64,000 nucleotides of DNA from Spirochaetota bacterium (GCA_022703505.1 JAKLDN010000003.1:248001-312000), one strand, 5' to 3'. Positions 1 to 7,916 are shown, counted from the stretch's first letter. The notes: generated by a model from the letters alone, not told the origin. Translations and numbers: made by a program.

Positions 1-529
1 CGATTTCCGCCAGGGAGGACCCGGACCAGGCCAGGAGGAAGGAGATACCGTACACCCCGGTCCGATCCGCGATCTGGATCAGGGGGAGGACCTCGTTCAC
101 GCTGTAGGCCAGAAGGCCCCAGGGATAGCCCAGAAACCCCGTGGACTTGTAGAATTCCAGTCCCGCCCACAGGAGGGCGTAGGCCAGGGGGCGACAGACG
201 CCTCCCCGCCGGAGCAGGAAGGAGAGCCAGAGGGCGAAGTGGGCGTACACGACGGCATAGGCCAGAACCGTGCTTCCCAGGGTCCAGACGGCGTAATCCT
301 TGAAGAACCAGAGCCAGTAGGAGGAAAACCCGTGGGCCGCGGCCCCGTAGACGGCGCCCAAGGCCGCGGAGAACCCGTAACCCGGGGATGCGGCCAAGGC
401 GAAATAGAGAGGCGCGGCGGCCAACCAACCCAGGGCGGGATTCCCCCGGGGAAAGAGTTCGTTCGGGACCGCGAGGGCCGTCAGCGCGCCACCCAGGAGG
501 GCCAGGAGGATCAGGCTGCCGCGTTTCAT
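1..529 (-). CDS. lnt: apolipoprotein N-acyltransferase, N-terminal part (runs off window start)
   Basis: The minus frame from ATG at 529 stays open to base 1 (176 codons) and continues outside the window. Lnt is an inner-membrane enzyme that N-acylates the lipid-modified cysteine of lipoproteins. Several hydrophobic helices are visible. The segment reading LEFYKSTGFLGYPWGLLAYS, followed by PLIQIADRTGVYGISFL, is the characteristic Lnt stretch just before the nitrilase domain (E..+..GF..PW..L.YS, Q.A...GVYG.SFL). The catalytic nitrilase-like domain lies outside the window. There is no Shine-Dalgarno before the ATG; a TATTAT box ends 8 nt upstream, so the transcript may be leaderless. Recognised from motif order; confident despite truncation. 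Confidence 0.88.
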   Translation of the reverse strand, partial: MKRGSLILLALLGGALTALAVPNELFPRGNPALGWLAAAPLYFALAASPGYGFSAALGAVYGAAAHGFSSYWLWFFKDYAVWTLGSTVLAYAVVYAHFALWLSFLLRRGGVCRPLAYALLWAGLEFYKSTGFLGYPWGLLAYSVNEVLPLIQIADRTGVYGISFLLAWSGSSLAEI

Positions 530-537
530 CGGAAGGA

Positions 538-566
538 ATAATACAGGGTGGGAGGGAAGTTTGAAA
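538..566 (-). promoter_or_regulatory. putative leaderless promoter of lnt
   Basis: On the minus strand TTTCAA (566-561) and TATTAT (543-538) are 17 nt apart, and only 8 nt separate the -10 box from the lnt ATG. The -35 match is weak (3 of 6), but the same geometry recurs at seven other genes here. Confidence 0.45.
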
Positions 567-574
567 GGGTTAAA

Positions 575-709
575 GGGTGAATGGGTGAATAGGTGAATGG
601 GTGAATGGGTGAATGGGTGAATGGGTGAATGGGTGAATGGGTGAATAAGGAAGGCCGCCAGCGGGTTCGCAGTCCCTCCTATTCACGTATTCACGATTCA
701 CATATTCAC
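575..709. repeat. 8-bp tandem repeat array facing an inverted ATTCAC array
   Basis: Nine consecutive 8-bp units GGGTGAAT fill 575-646; the third unit starts with A. A spacer of 34 bp is followed by four ATTCAC units (681, 689, 696, 704), the complement of GTGAAT, at 7-8 bp spacing. RNA or single-stranded DNA from this spacer could fold into a long slipped hairpin. It lies between the divergent lnt and coaD promoters and has no coding potential that I can support. Confidence 0.9.
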
Positions 710-720
710 CTCCCGTTACC

Positions 721-749
721 TTGACCGCCCGCTCCCGATGCTTTAGATT
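721..749 (+). promoter_or_regulatory. coaD promoter, probably leaderless
   Basis: TTGACC (721-726), a 17-nt spacer and TAGATT (744-749), with only 7 nt before the ATG at 757. There is no Shine-Dalgarno between the -10 box and the start. Confidence 0.6.
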
Positions 750-756
750 GCCAGCT

Positions 757-1236
757 ATGGTAAAGGCCGTGTTCCCGGGGTCCTTCGATCCCCCCACGTA
801 CGGACACCTTAACATCATCGAGCGGGCACGGGGCATCTTCGAGGAGCTCTACGTGGTCGTGGCCGTGAACCGGGAAAAGAGCTACCTGTTCAGCCCGGAC
901 GAGAGGCTCAGTCTGCTCAAGGACCTCCTCAAGGGCTATCCGAACGTCTCCGTACACCTCTGCGACACCCTGATCGTCGATTTCGCCCGGAAGTACGGCT
1001 GCCGGGTCCTCCTGCGGGGGGTACGCAGCGTCCCGGATTTTTCCTACGAGTTCGAGCTCTCGGTCATGAACAAGGGCCTGGACCCCGCCATCGAGACCTT
1101 CATCATGCCCACGGATCCTCGGTACTTCGTCCTGCGGTCCAGCGCGATCAAGGAATTGGTGGCCTTCAACGGAGACGTCTCCGGGATGGTCCCGCCCTCG
1201 GTGGCCATGGCCCTGAAGGGCAGGATTTCCCGGTAG
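757..1236 (+). CDS. coaD: phosphopantetheine adenylyltransferase
   Basis: Makes 3'-dephospho-CoA from 4'-phosphopantetheine and ATP, the penultimate step of CoA synthesis, in the cytosol. The 159-residue protein matches the usual length of about 160. The N-terminus [18 protein letters not shown] contains the nucleotidyltransferase TxGH motif, and the C-terminal part carries the CoaD-type [22 protein letters not shown] 757 is preferred over upstream in-frame starts because the family begins here and the promoter -10 box ends just 7 nt before it. It heads a cluster with rpmF, acpP and rnc, linking CoA and ACP supply. Confidence 0.96.
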   Translation: MVKAVFPGSFDPPTYGHLNIIERARGIFEELYVVVAVNREKSYLFSPDERLSLLKDLLKGYPNVSVHLCDTLIVDFARKYGCRVLLRGVRSVPDFSYEFELSVMNKGLDPAIETFIMPTDPRYFVLRSSAIKELVAFNGDVSGMVPPSVAMALKGRISR

Positions 1237-1271
1237 CCTCTGCAATTCCGGCCGCCCCCGGCCGCTCCATC

Positions 1272-1300
1272 TTGACAAAATCCCCGGCCTCCGTTACGGT
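1272..1300 (+). promoter_or_regulatory. putative promoter of rpmF-acpP-rnc
   Basis: A perfect TTGACA (1272-1277) is followed after 17 nt by TACGGT (1295-1300), about 50 nt before the rpmF ATG. The -10 match is modest (3 of 6). Confidence 0.5.
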
Positions 1301-1349
1301 TGCGAGTCGGTATCCAATTCGGACAATTCTACGGGAATGAGGTTTAGAC

Positions 1350-1535
1350 ATGGCTGTACCTAGATCAAAGACTTCGAAGGCCCGGACCAGCCGTCGGCAG
1401 TCGATCAATATGAAATTGACCGCTCCGGCCGTCGTGTCCTGCGGGAACTGCGGCAACCCCGTGCTGTCGCACCGCGTGTGCCCGAAGTGCGGTTTCTATC
1501 GCGGGCGTCAGGTTCTGACCCCCGAAACCAAGTAA
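1350..1535 (+). CDS. rpmF: 50S ribosomal protein L32
   Basis: Small protein of the large ribosomal subunit, 61 residues. It begins MAVPRSKTSKARTSRR, the standard basic L32 start. It then has two zinc-binding pairs, CGNC and CPKC, so it is the zinc-containing form, not the zinc-independent paralogue. A GAGG-type ribosome binding site lies about 7 nt upstream. acpP follows after 12 nt, the common rpmF-acpP arrangement. Confidence 0.97.
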   Translation: MAVPRSKTSKARTSRRQSINMKLTAPAVVSCGNCGNPVLSHRVCPKCGFYRGRQVLTPETK

Positions 1536-1547
1536 AGGAGCATTCAC

Positions 1548-1784
1548 ATGGACGAACTTTTCGCCAAGATCAAGAAAATCATCGCGGACAAGCTCGAGGT
1601 CGAGGAGGACAAGATCACCCTCGAGGCCAGCTTCCGCCAGGACCTCGGCGCCGACAGCCTCGACACCTACGAGCTGGTCTACGGCATCGAGGAAGAGCTC
1701 GGCATCACGATCCCGGACGAGAAGGCCAACGAATTCGAGACCGTCAAGGACGCCTACGAGTTCATCAAGTCCCAGATAAAGTAA
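1548..1784 (+). CDS. acpP: acyl carrier protein
   Basis: Carries fatty acyl intermediates on a phosphopantetheine arm. The 78-residue acidic protein contains the DSLD motif (sequence LGADSLDTYELV) whose serine is the attachment site. A strong AAAGGAG site lies 7 nt before the ATG. It sits between rpmF and rnc. The arm comes from CoA made by the pathway that includes the neighbouring coaD. Confidence 0.97.
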   Translation: MDELFAKIKKIIADKLEVEEDKITLEASFRQDLGADSLDTYELVYGIEEELGITIPDEKANEFETVKDAYEFIKSQIK

Positions 1785-1798
1785 GTTCCCTTCGCGCC

Positions 1799-2560
1799 GT
1801 GTTGTTCGGAACGAGCGGGCTGTCCCGCGAGCGTCGCGACCAACTCGCGGCATTCCAGAAGAAAATCGGGGTCCGGTTCAAATCCGTCGAGCTCTTGAGC
1901 CGGGCCCTGACCCACCGGTCCCGCACCAACGAGGACCCCTCCCGAAACGAGAACAACGAGCGACTCGAGTTCCTGGGCGACGCCGTCCTGGGCATGGTCG
2001 CGGCCTCCTACCTGTTCCGCAAGCTCCCCGAACGCGCGGAGGGCGAACTTGCCCGCATCAAGAGCTTCATCGTCTCCGAGGACACCCTGTCCGAGGTCGC
2101 CCTGGACCTGGGGGTGGACCGGGCCCTCCTGATCGGCAAGGGGGAGGAGCAGTCCGGGGGCCGGACCAAGAAAGCCATCCTGGCGGACGCCATGGAGGCG
2201 GTCTTCGGGGCCTGTTACCTGGACCAGGGTTTCGACAAGGCCTGCTCCTTCATCCTCAAGCTTTTAGCCCCGGAGGTGGACAAGGTCCTCGCCAACCGGC
2301 ACCGGAAGGATTACAAGACCATCGTCCAGGAATTCGTCCAGAAGCAGTACCGGTCCTACCCCAAGTACACCGTGGTGCGCAGGTCCGGGCCGGACCACGA
2401 CCGGACTTTCTGGATAGCCTGCGTCATCGAGGACCGGGAGTACGGCCCCGCGGAAGGCAAGAACAAGAAGGAAGCGGAGCAGAAGGCCGCTTCCCTGGCC
2501 TACGAGGCCATCGCGGCTGCGGGGGGACCGGACGCCCAGCTCCTACGGGAGCTGGGCTGA
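1799..2560 (+). CDS. rnc: ribonuclease III
   Basis: Double-strand-specific endoribonuclease for rRNA and mRNA processing. The catalytic domain has the signature NERLEFLGDAVLG (Glu57 and Asp61 by this start) and a second acidic pair in LADAMEAVFGA. A dsRNA-binding domain follows from about residue 177 to 245 (DYKTIVQEFVQ to KEAEQKAA). 253 residues, normal for the family. The start is uncertain: GTG 1799 is the first usable codon after acpP, TTG 1802 follows directly, and the ribosome binding site is weak, so translation may be coupled to acpP. Confidence 0.95.
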   Translation: MLFGTSGLSRERRDQLAAFQKKIGVRFKSVELLSRALTHRSRTNEDPSRNENNERLEFLGDAVLGMVAASYLFRKLPERAEGELARIKSFIVSEDTLSEVALDLGVDRALLIGKGEEQSGGRTKKAILADAMEAVFGACYLDQGFDKACSFILKLLAPEVDKVLANRHRKDYKTIVQEFVQKQYRSYPKYTVVRRSGPDHDRTFWIACVIEDREYGPAEGKNKKEAEQKAASLAYEAIAAAGGPDAQLLRELG

Positions 2561-2565
2561 AACCC

Positions 2566-2594
2566 TTGCCCCCGGCCGTCGCCCGTCGTACAAT
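2566..2594 (+). promoter_or_regulatory. leaderless-type promoter of the CsgG/PEGA gene
   Basis: TTGCCC (2566-2571), a 17-nt spacer and TACAAT (2589-2594). The ATG at 2602 is 7 nt beyond the -10 box and has no Shine-Dalgarno. Confidence 0.65.
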
Positions 2595-2601
2595 CCCCAC
2601 C

Positions 2602-3789
2602 ATGAAGACCCGAATTCCTCGCCTCGCCGTCCTGGCCGCCGTCGTCCTGGCCTTCGCGGGAGCTCCGCCCGCCCCGGCTCAAACCGCCCCGAAGCTTTCC
2701 GTGGCCGTCCTGGGCCTCGAGAACTCCGGGGGAGATCCCCGGCAGGACTACCTGGCCTCCCTGGCGGAGGGCATCCTCCGATACGACCTCTCGGTTTTGG
2801 CCGACATCCCCCTGGTGGAGCGCAGGAACCTGGACAAGCTCCTCTCGGAAAAGGAATTCTCCTTGAGCGCCGCGGCGGATCCCGCCCGAGCGGCCCGCGC
2901 GGGGGGCCTCATCGGCGCGAGCCACCTGATCCTGGGGGAGTACGCGGTCGTGGCGGGGGAACTGTCCCTTACGGTCCACCTGGTGGACGCGGCCTCGGGC
3001 CAGGCGGTCACCTTTCGCGACCGGGGGGCGTCGGAGCACGCGGTGCACCGAATCGCGGAGAAGATCGCCGCCCGGCTCCTGGACCGGCGGGGCATCGTCT
3101 TCGCGGACGCGGCCAACGACCGGTCCATCCTCTCCCTCCGGGACGAGACTCCCGGGATCATCGCCCTCCATTCCCCTATACGCTCCGCGGAGATCTACCT
3201 GGACGGGGAGTTCGTGGGCTTCACCAAGGGGAACGAAATCGAACCCATCCTCCTGGAGTCCGTGCGCCCCGGTCGCCATACCCTCCGGGTCCACCTGTCC
3301 GGCGGGGACTTCGGGGTCGTGATCCTTCCCCAGGTGGAGTTCAAGGACTGGGAGACCGTGGTGGACGTGCGGCCGGGCGGACGGCATGCGGTCCGGGACC
3401 AGACCCGCCACTTCAACGAGACCCTGTACCGTCTCGAGTACCTGGGCTCCTTCGAGCTGAAGGCGGAGCGCGGCAAGGGTTCCGCCCTGGGGTTCTCCCG
3501 GGAGCTGTCCTTCACGGACCGAACCGGAAAAACCGTTCCCGTCAAACTGACGGGAACCCCCTCGGAAACCCCGGAGGGGGTGGCCGTATCGCTGACGTTC
3601 ACCGTGGGAGGTCAGGAGGCCCGGGGACGGATCGCCTTCCCCGCCCGGCCGGACGCCCCCGCGGAGCTCCGCATCACGGCCGGTTCGGCCGCCCTGGAGG
3701 TCGAACTCTCGGACTCCTGGGGCTCCTGGGAGCTCGACGTGACGGTCCGCCGCACCGACGTCTACCAGGGCCTGCATCGGGAGAAATAA
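2602..3789 (+). CDS. secreted CsgG-like / PEGA-domain protein
   Basis: A 395-residue exported protein. Residues 1-26 form a signal peptide ending in PAPAQT. The next ~130 residues resemble the CsgG/TPR-region family seen in envelope proteins (VAVLGLENSGG, LVERRNLDKLLSEKEF, GASHLILGEY). Around residue 195 is a PEGA-like segment (SAEIYLDGEFVGFTKGN then VRPGRHTLRVHLSG). The C-terminal third is unassigned. Such architectures are common in spirochaetes and are thought to act in the periplasm or cell surface; no enzymatic motif is seen. ATG 2602 is chosen because it starts the signal peptide and fits the promoter. The exact role is unknown. Confidence 0.75.
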   Translation: MKTRIPRLAVLAAVVLAFAGAPPAPAQTAPKLSVAVLGLENSGGDPRQDYLASLAEGILRYDLSVLADIPLVERRNLDKLLSEKEFSLSAAADPARAARAGGLIGASHLILGEYAVVAGELSLTVHLVDAASGQAVTFRDRGASEHAVHRIAEKIAARLLDRRGIVFADAANDRSILSLRDETPGIIALHSPIRSAEIYLDGEFVGFTKGNEIEPILLESVRPGRHTLRVHLSGGDFGVVILPQVEFKDWETVVDVRPGGRHAVRDQTRHFNETLYRLEYLGSFELKAERGKGSALGFSRELSFTDRTGKTVPVKLTGTPSETPEGVAVSLTFTVGGQEARGRIAFPARPDAPAELRITAGSAALEVELSDSWGSWELDVTVRRTDVYQGLHREK

Positions 3790-3802
3790 AGAGCTTTCAC
3801 GC

Positions 3803-3921
3803 GAGGAATAACAGGATGGACAGGATTTTTTTGGGATCAACAGGATGAAGTCTGAAGGTCAAGATTCCAAACTCTTGATTGATCTTGTCCATCCGTTTTC
3901 CATCCTGTTCATCCTGTCTCG
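3803..3921. repeat. intergenic inverted element built of ACAGGATG/CATCCTGT units
   Basis: Between the convergent PEGA and CCA-enzyme genes, the left side repeats units such as AACAGGATGGACAGGAT (3810-3826) and AACAGGATGA (3839-3848). The right side carries the complements (CTTGTCCATCC, then CATCCTGTTCATCCTGT up to 3917). An inner hairpin TCAAGA/TCTTGA (3859-3864, 3873-3878) sits at the apex. The spacer can fold into a long imperfect hairpin. Similar short-period elements occur dispersed in many bacterial chromosomes; no ORF is supported here. Confidence 0.75.
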
Positions 3922-3930
3922 CATTGTTCA

Positions 3931-5280
3931 TTAAACGCCGTATTTTTCTTTTATCCTTCTTGCGATGTCCAATAGGCGCTCGGAGGTGTTCAGCTCCGGG
4001 TCGTCCAGGACCGTCTCCAGCAATTCCGCCAGGATCCTGCCCATGACCGGCCCCCGGGGCACCCCCAGGGCCGCGAGTTCGTTCCCGCCGATCGCCAGGT
4101 CCTTGATCGACAGGGCCCGGGACCGCCCCAGGAGGTCCTCCACGCGCCGTCTCAGGGGGTCCAGCCCCCGCGGGTCGGGCCGCTCCCCCGTCGTGCCGTA
4201 GGCGTCCGCCAGCCGGAGGGCCAGGAGGTCCTCCAGGTTTTCCGGGCCCGTCCGGGCCAGGAAGCGGCGGACCGCGGCGTCTCCCCAGGAGTCGTCGTAG
4301 GCGAACATGTGGTGCCGCACCAGGTGGGAGACGGACGCGATGACCGCGTTGGGGAACTTGAGCCGCCGCAGGGCTTCCTCGGTCCCGCGGGCGGACAGCT
4401 CCTCGTGGCGGTGGAAGGTGGGAAGGCCGTCGGGTCCCTCCACCCGGGCGGCGGGCTTGCCGATGTCGTGGAGCAGGGCCGCCAGCCGGAGCTCGATCCG
4501 GTCCGGGGCCCCGTCGCAGGACAGGAAGGAATGGTCCAGGACGTCGAAGCGGTGGAAGCCCTTCTGCTCGACCCCCCGGCAGGCGGAGAGCTCCGGCAGG
4601 ATGTCCGGGAGCATCCCCGTGTCCTCCAGGAGCTTGAGGCCGTAGGAGGGCCGGGGGGACAGGAGGATCTTGACCAGTTCGTCCCGTACCCGCTCCACCG
4701 AGACCCGGCGAAAGTTCTCCAGGGTTCGCGGAATGGCGGCCAGGGTCCCGGGATCGATCCGGTAGTCCAGCTGGCTTGCGAAGCGGACAGCCCGCAGGGG
4801 CCTGAGGCCGTCCTCGGTGAAGCGCTCCACTGGATCCCCGATGGCCCGCACCAGCCCCGCAGCCAGGTCCTCCCGGCCTCCGTGGGGGTCCAGGAGCTCT
4901 CCCGTCTCCAGATTGTAGGCCAGGGAGTTCATCGTGAAGTCCCGGCGCCGGAGGTCCTCCCGGATGTCGGAGGTGAAGGTCACCGAATCCGGTCGCCTTC
5001 CGTCCCCGTAGTCCCCGTCCACCCGGAAGGTGGTGGTCTCGATGGTGAGACCCTTCCAGAGGACCGTGACGGTGCCGTGCTGGATCCCCGTGGGTATGAC
5101 CCGGGGGAACATCCGGGCCACCTCCTGGGCCGGGGCGTCGGTAGCCACGTCCCAGTCGTTCACCTTCTTGCCCAGGATCATGTCCCGGAGGGCCCCGCCC
5201 ACCAGCCACGCCTGGCGTCCGGCATCCTTGAAGACGCGGGCGTATTCGCGGAGGGCCGGGGGGATCGGGAAGGCGCGCAT
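3931..5280 (-). CDS. cca: CCA tRNA nucleotidyltransferase (or poly(A) polymerase family), HD-type
   Basis: Adds or repairs the 3' CCA end of tRNAs. 449 residues. The class II nucleotidyltransferase head has GGALRDMILG and NDWDVATDA (metal-binding DxD), then RRDFTMNSLAYN and the RNA-binding region with RPLRAVRFAS. An HD domain follows (LLHDIGK, HRHEELSA). The ATG at 5280 is preceded by AAGGAG. It converges on the PEGA gene and is divergent from the thiamine kinase. The poly(A) polymerase PcnB shares the head domain, but the HD domain and length favour the CCA-adding type. Confidence 0.92.
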   Translation of the reverse strand: MRAFPIPPALREYARVFKDAGRQAWLVGGALRDMILGKKVNDWDVATDAPAQEVARMFPRVIPTGIQHGTVTVLWKGLTIETTTFRVDGDYGDGRRPDSVTFTSDIREDLRRRDFTMNSLAYNLETGELLDPHGGREDLAAGLVRAIGDPVERFTEDGLRPLRAVRFASQLDYRIDPGTLAAIPRTLENFRRVSVERVRDELVKILLSPRPSYGLKLLEDTGMLPDILPELSACRGVEQKGFHRFDVLDHSFLSCDGAPDRIELRLAALLHDIGKPAARVEGPDGLPTFHRHEELSARGTEEALRRLKFPNAVIASVSHLVRHHMFAYDDSWGDAAVRRFLARTGPENLEDLLALRLADAYGTTGERPDPRGLDPLRRRVEDLLGRSRALSIKDLAIGGNELAALGVPRGPVMGRILAELLETVLDDPELNTSERLLDIARRIKEKYGV

Positions 5281-5338
5281 CGGGGCTCCTTGACCACCGT
5301 TGTACCGAATTCCAGCCCCCGGGACAAGGGACCCTCGG

Positions 5339-5367
5339 TTGACAGGCCGGACCCGGGCGGACACACT
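5339..5367 (+). promoter_or_regulatory. leaderless-type promoter of thiamine pyrophosphokinase
   Basis: Perfect TTGACA (5339-5344), 17-nt spacer, CACACT (5362-5367), and 6 nt to the ATG at 5374. Confidence 0.55.
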
Positions 5368-5373
5368 CGTCCC

Positions 5374-6000
5374 ATGGAACGAGCCTTGCTGGTGATCGGA
5401 GGGGAGGCGCCGCCCCGGGCCGCCCTGGAACCCCTGTTCGGGTCCTTCGGGGCCGTGTGCGCGGCGGACTCGGGCCTGGAGGTCGTCCACGACTGGGGCC
5501 TCTCGCCGACCCTCATCGTCGGGGACATGGATTCCCTCACCCGTCCCGAGCTCCTGTCCGCCTATCCCGGGGCGCGGATCGTCTGTGCGGACCGGGCCAA
5601 GGACGAGACGGACACGGAGATGGGCCTCCGGCTCCTGGCGGTGGCGGGGAACCGCGAGATCGTCCTGGCCGGCGGGGGCGGGGGACGCCTGGACCACCTC
5701 CTGGCTGTCCGGGCCCTCTTCGAGCGGGAGATCCGGCCTCGGGAATGGTGGACCGCCCGGGAGCGGGTCGTCCTGGCGGACCGCCCCTTCGAGGCGGACC
5801 TTCCGCCCGGCACCGTCGTCTCGGTCTTTCCCCTTGCCCGGGGGGCCCGGGGCATGCGGAGTTCCGGGCTCCGTTGGCCCCTGGACGGGCTTTCCTGGGG
5901 TCCCGGGGATTTCGGGGTGAGCAACGAGGCCGAGGGCGGGACGATGCGGGTGGAGCCGGGGGAGGGGGACCTCCTGGTCGTCCTTCCCCTGGGCGATTAA
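5374..6000 (+). CDS. thiN: thiamine pyrophosphokinase
   Basis: Transfers pyrophosphate from ATP to thiamine to give the cofactor TPP. The 208-residue protein shows the family motifs AADSGLE, VGDMDSL, DETDTEMGL and GGGGGRLDHLL in the right order, with the C-terminal substrate-binding part (SNEAEGG). The start matches the family N-terminus and lies 6 nt after a promoter -10 box. TPP made here would serve the TPP-dependent enzymes at 37-38 kb and 61-63 kb. It converges on the HIT gene: the stop codons of both share the palindrome TTAA at 5997-6000. Confidence 0.9.
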   Translation: MERALLVIGGEAPPRAALEPLFGSFGAVCAADSGLEVVHDWGLSPTLIVGDMDSLTRPELLSAYPGARIVCADRAKDETDTEMGLRLLAVAGNREIVLAGGGGGRLDHLLAVRALFEREIRPREWWTARERVVLADRPFEADLPPGTVVSVFPLARGARGMRSSGLRWPLDGLSWGPGDFGVSNEAEGGTMRVEPGEGDLLVVLPLGD

Positions 6001-6482
6001 GGGGCGATTTCCGCGAAGACCTTCCGCAACCGGTCCTGGGTTTCCAAGGGATCCTGGACCAGGACGCGCTTGCCGGCGATCAGTTCCACGATGCCGATCT
6101 CCCGGGGGAAGCGGGGTATTATGTGCAGGTGGAGGTGGTCGATGGAGGCCCCGGCCACGAGCCCCATGTTGTAGCCGATGTTGAATCCTCCGGGGGAAAA
6201 GGCCCGCTCCAGGGCGTCCAGGCAGAGGTCCGTCAGGGCGGTCAGTTCGGCCTTTTCGGCCCCGTCCAGTTCCCGGACGTCGGTGACGTGACGGCGGGGA
6301 AAGACCAGGAGGTGCCCCGGATTGTACGGATAGAGGTTCAGGGATACCAGGAACCTCTCCGTCTCGTGGACCACCAGGCGTTCGACCTGGTCCGATCCGT
6401 CCTTGACCAGGCAGAGGATGCATCCCTCGGGCCTTCCGCCCTTCAGGTATCCCAGCTTGTCGAAGTTGAAGAAGTACTCCAT
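5997..6482 (-). CDS. HIT family nucleotide hydrolase/phosphorylase
   Basis: A 161-residue histidine-triad protein with the active-site motif HLHLHII near residue 122. The flanking sequence (EGCILCL near the N-terminus, NLYPYNPGHLLVFPRRHV) resembles the Ap4A phosphorylase-like HIT branch. It probably cleaves dinucleoside polyphosphates or AMP conjugates in the cytosol. It follows the SPFH-like gene by 4 nt on the same strand, so the two are probably co-transcribed. Substrate not determinable from sequence. Confidence 0.88.
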   Translation of the reverse strand: MEYFFNFDKLGYLKGGRPEGCILCLVKDGSDQVERLVVHETERFLVSLNLYPYNPGHLLVFPRRHVTDVRELDGAEKAELTALTDLCLDALERAFSPGGFNIGYNMGLVAGASIDHLHLHIIPRFPREIGIVELIAGKRVLVQDPLETQDRLRKVFAEIAP

Positions 6483-6486
6483 CCCG

Positions 6487-7329
6487 CTACTCGACCCGCT
6501 TCCCCAGGGCTTCCAGGAGGGCCGCGTCGGTGCGGTTCTCCACGGCCAGGAAGTCGATCAGCTTGGGGTACTTCGTGATGAGTTGGCCGTAACGCTCCAG
6601 GGACTCCAGGCGGAGCTCCGTCTGGGCCCGGGCCTGGGCTTCCCGCTCCAGGGTGCGGCTCAAGGCGCTGTCCGCGGATGCAAGGAATCCCAGGTACTTG
6701 GCCTTGACGGCCTCGTAGAGGTCGAGGTCCGGAACCCGGATCGAGCGGACCGAGACGGAGCGGATCTCCAGGTCCGGGACCGCGGCTCCGATTCGGGCGG
6801 CCAGGTCCTCCGAAGTACCCGGTTCCCCCCGGAGGACCGCGGCGATCCAGTCGGGGTCCGAGGCCCGGGCCAAAAGGAGGCCCCGGAGGCTCTCCCCCGC
6901 GGTCCGGATGCCCTCGGAAAGCCAGGCGTCCAGGGCTTCCTGGGTTTCGATCTTCCGGGACTCCGCGGCCTTGGGCAGGGCTTCCGGCCGGACCGAGGCG
7001 ACGATCCCGTAGGACGCTTCGTACGAGAAATCCGGGCTGCCCACCGCGAAGGCCGCGTAGACTTCCGAGGAGGGGAGGGTGCCGGAGAGGGTCACGGTCT
7101 CGGTCCTCGGTTCCAGGGCGAACCGGAAGAGCCGGAAATTCGAGGGGATCAGGGCTTCCCAGGACCAGGCGAAGCGGCCGGGCACCAGGACCTCGGAATG
7201 CCAGCCCCGGGTCTTGGTCACGTAGACCCCGTACTGGCCGGCGGGCACCCGGAACTGTATCCATCCGGCCGCGAACACGGCTCCCGCGAGAACGATCAAC
7301 ACGAGCATCCAGGTTATGAACTTTTTCAT
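6487..7329 (-). CDS. membrane-anchored SPFH/band-7-like protein
   Basis: A 280-residue protein with one N-terminal membrane anchor (residues 4-22). The following segment is of SPFH/stomatin-like style (FRVPAGQYGVYVTKTRGW, LVPGRFAWSWEALIP). The C-terminal third is helical and charged (EREAQARAQTELRLES). A signal-anchor with a periplasmic SPFH-like body is the best reading. No catalytic motif is visible. A GAGGAA site supports ATG 7329. It probably forms an operon with the HIT gene. The assignment is by resemblance only. Confidence 0.55.
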   Translation of the reverse strand: MKKFITWMLVLIVLAGAVFAAGWIQFRVPAGQYGVYVTKTRGWHSEVLVPGRFAWSWEALIPSNFRLFRFALEPRTETVTLSGTLPSSEVYAAFAVGSPDFSYEASYGIVASVRPEALPKAAESRKIETQEALDAWLSEGIRTAGESLRGLLLARASDPDWIAAVLRGEPGTSEDLAARIGAAVPDLEIRSVSVRSIRVPDLDLYEAVKAKYLGFLASADSALSRTLEREAQARAQTELRLESLERYGQLITKYPKLIDFLAVENRTDAALLEALGKRVE

Positions 7330-7466
7330 CCGGGTTCCTCGAGGGTCCGGTTGACCCGGTTTCGAGTCTATCCGATTCCGGGGAGCATTTCCATACCGGG
7401 TTTTCCGGTCTGCGGATCCCTTGCGCGATCCGCCCGGGACATGTACCTTTCTGTCGGGAGGATCCG

Positions 7467-7811
7467 TTGAAGGATTCCGTTGCCGCGCGTTCCGTCTGGA
7501 AGTCCGCGTTCAAGCGGGCCGCCCTGTATTTCCTCGGCCTGGACCTCCTGGCCTTTTTCTATTACCTCCTGGGCAACTATCAAGGGTTCCTGTCGGATAC
7601 CCAGATCATGCTGTTACGGTTCGTGTCCGGTCTTTCCGCCGCGGCCTTCCTGTCCGGGCTCGCGGGGCTGGCGCGGGGCGTGTTCGCGGCCCTCAGGCGG
7701 CGGGAGGCCCTGCCCCTTGCGGCGGCCGTCGGGTGGCTCGCGTGCATGGCCGCCGCGGTGGTCCTGGCCCTGCTTTCCCAGGGGGTCCGGGCGTTCGCCG
7801 CGGGCATCTGA
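7467..7811 (+). CDS. small multi-pass membrane protein of unknown function
   Basis: 114 residues with three to four hydrophobic segments (about 18-36, 47-68, 80-107) and an Arg-rich turn LRRRE. The start is TTG 7467, supported by GGGAGG upstream; no ATG fits. A weak TTGCGC/TACCTT promoter lies at about 7420-7447. It is divergent from the SPFH-like gene and precedes gltX. I recognise no family. Confidence 0.6.
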   Translation: MKDSVAARSVWKSAFKRAALYFLGLDLLAFFYYLLGNYQGFLSDTQIMLLRFVSGLSAAAFLSGLAGLARGVFAALRRREALPLAAAVGWLACMAAAVVLALLSQGVRAFAAGI

Positions 7812-7827
7812 CCGGAAGCCCGGATTC

Positions 7828-7857
7828 TTGACCCCCCCTTCCCGGCCCGACTATAAT
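7828..7857 (+). promoter_or_regulatory. gltX promoter
   Basis: TTGACC (7828-7833), an 18-nt spacer and a consensus TATAAT (7852-7857). The transcript would have a leader of about 50 nt, unlike the leaderless-type promoters nearby. Confidence 0.7.
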
Positions 7858-7916
7858 CCCCGTCACGACGAGTCCAAATCCGGCGCGCCGTCCGCGCCGC
7901 GTCCCTAGGAGTCAAC

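Noticed and set aside
575-709. CRISPR array
   Set aside because: The units are 8 bp and contiguous with no unique spacers, and no cas genes are present.
1478-1798. N-terminal extension of RNase III across acpP
   Set aside because: The same frame is open upstream, but it is a shadow of rpmF and acpP; RNase III homology begins only after about position 1840.
4309-6000. A plus-strand frame running through the CCA enzyme into thiN
   Set aside because: Only the last 208 codons match a family (thiamine pyrophosphokinase). The first part is antisense to the CCA-adding enzyme, so the real start is 5374.
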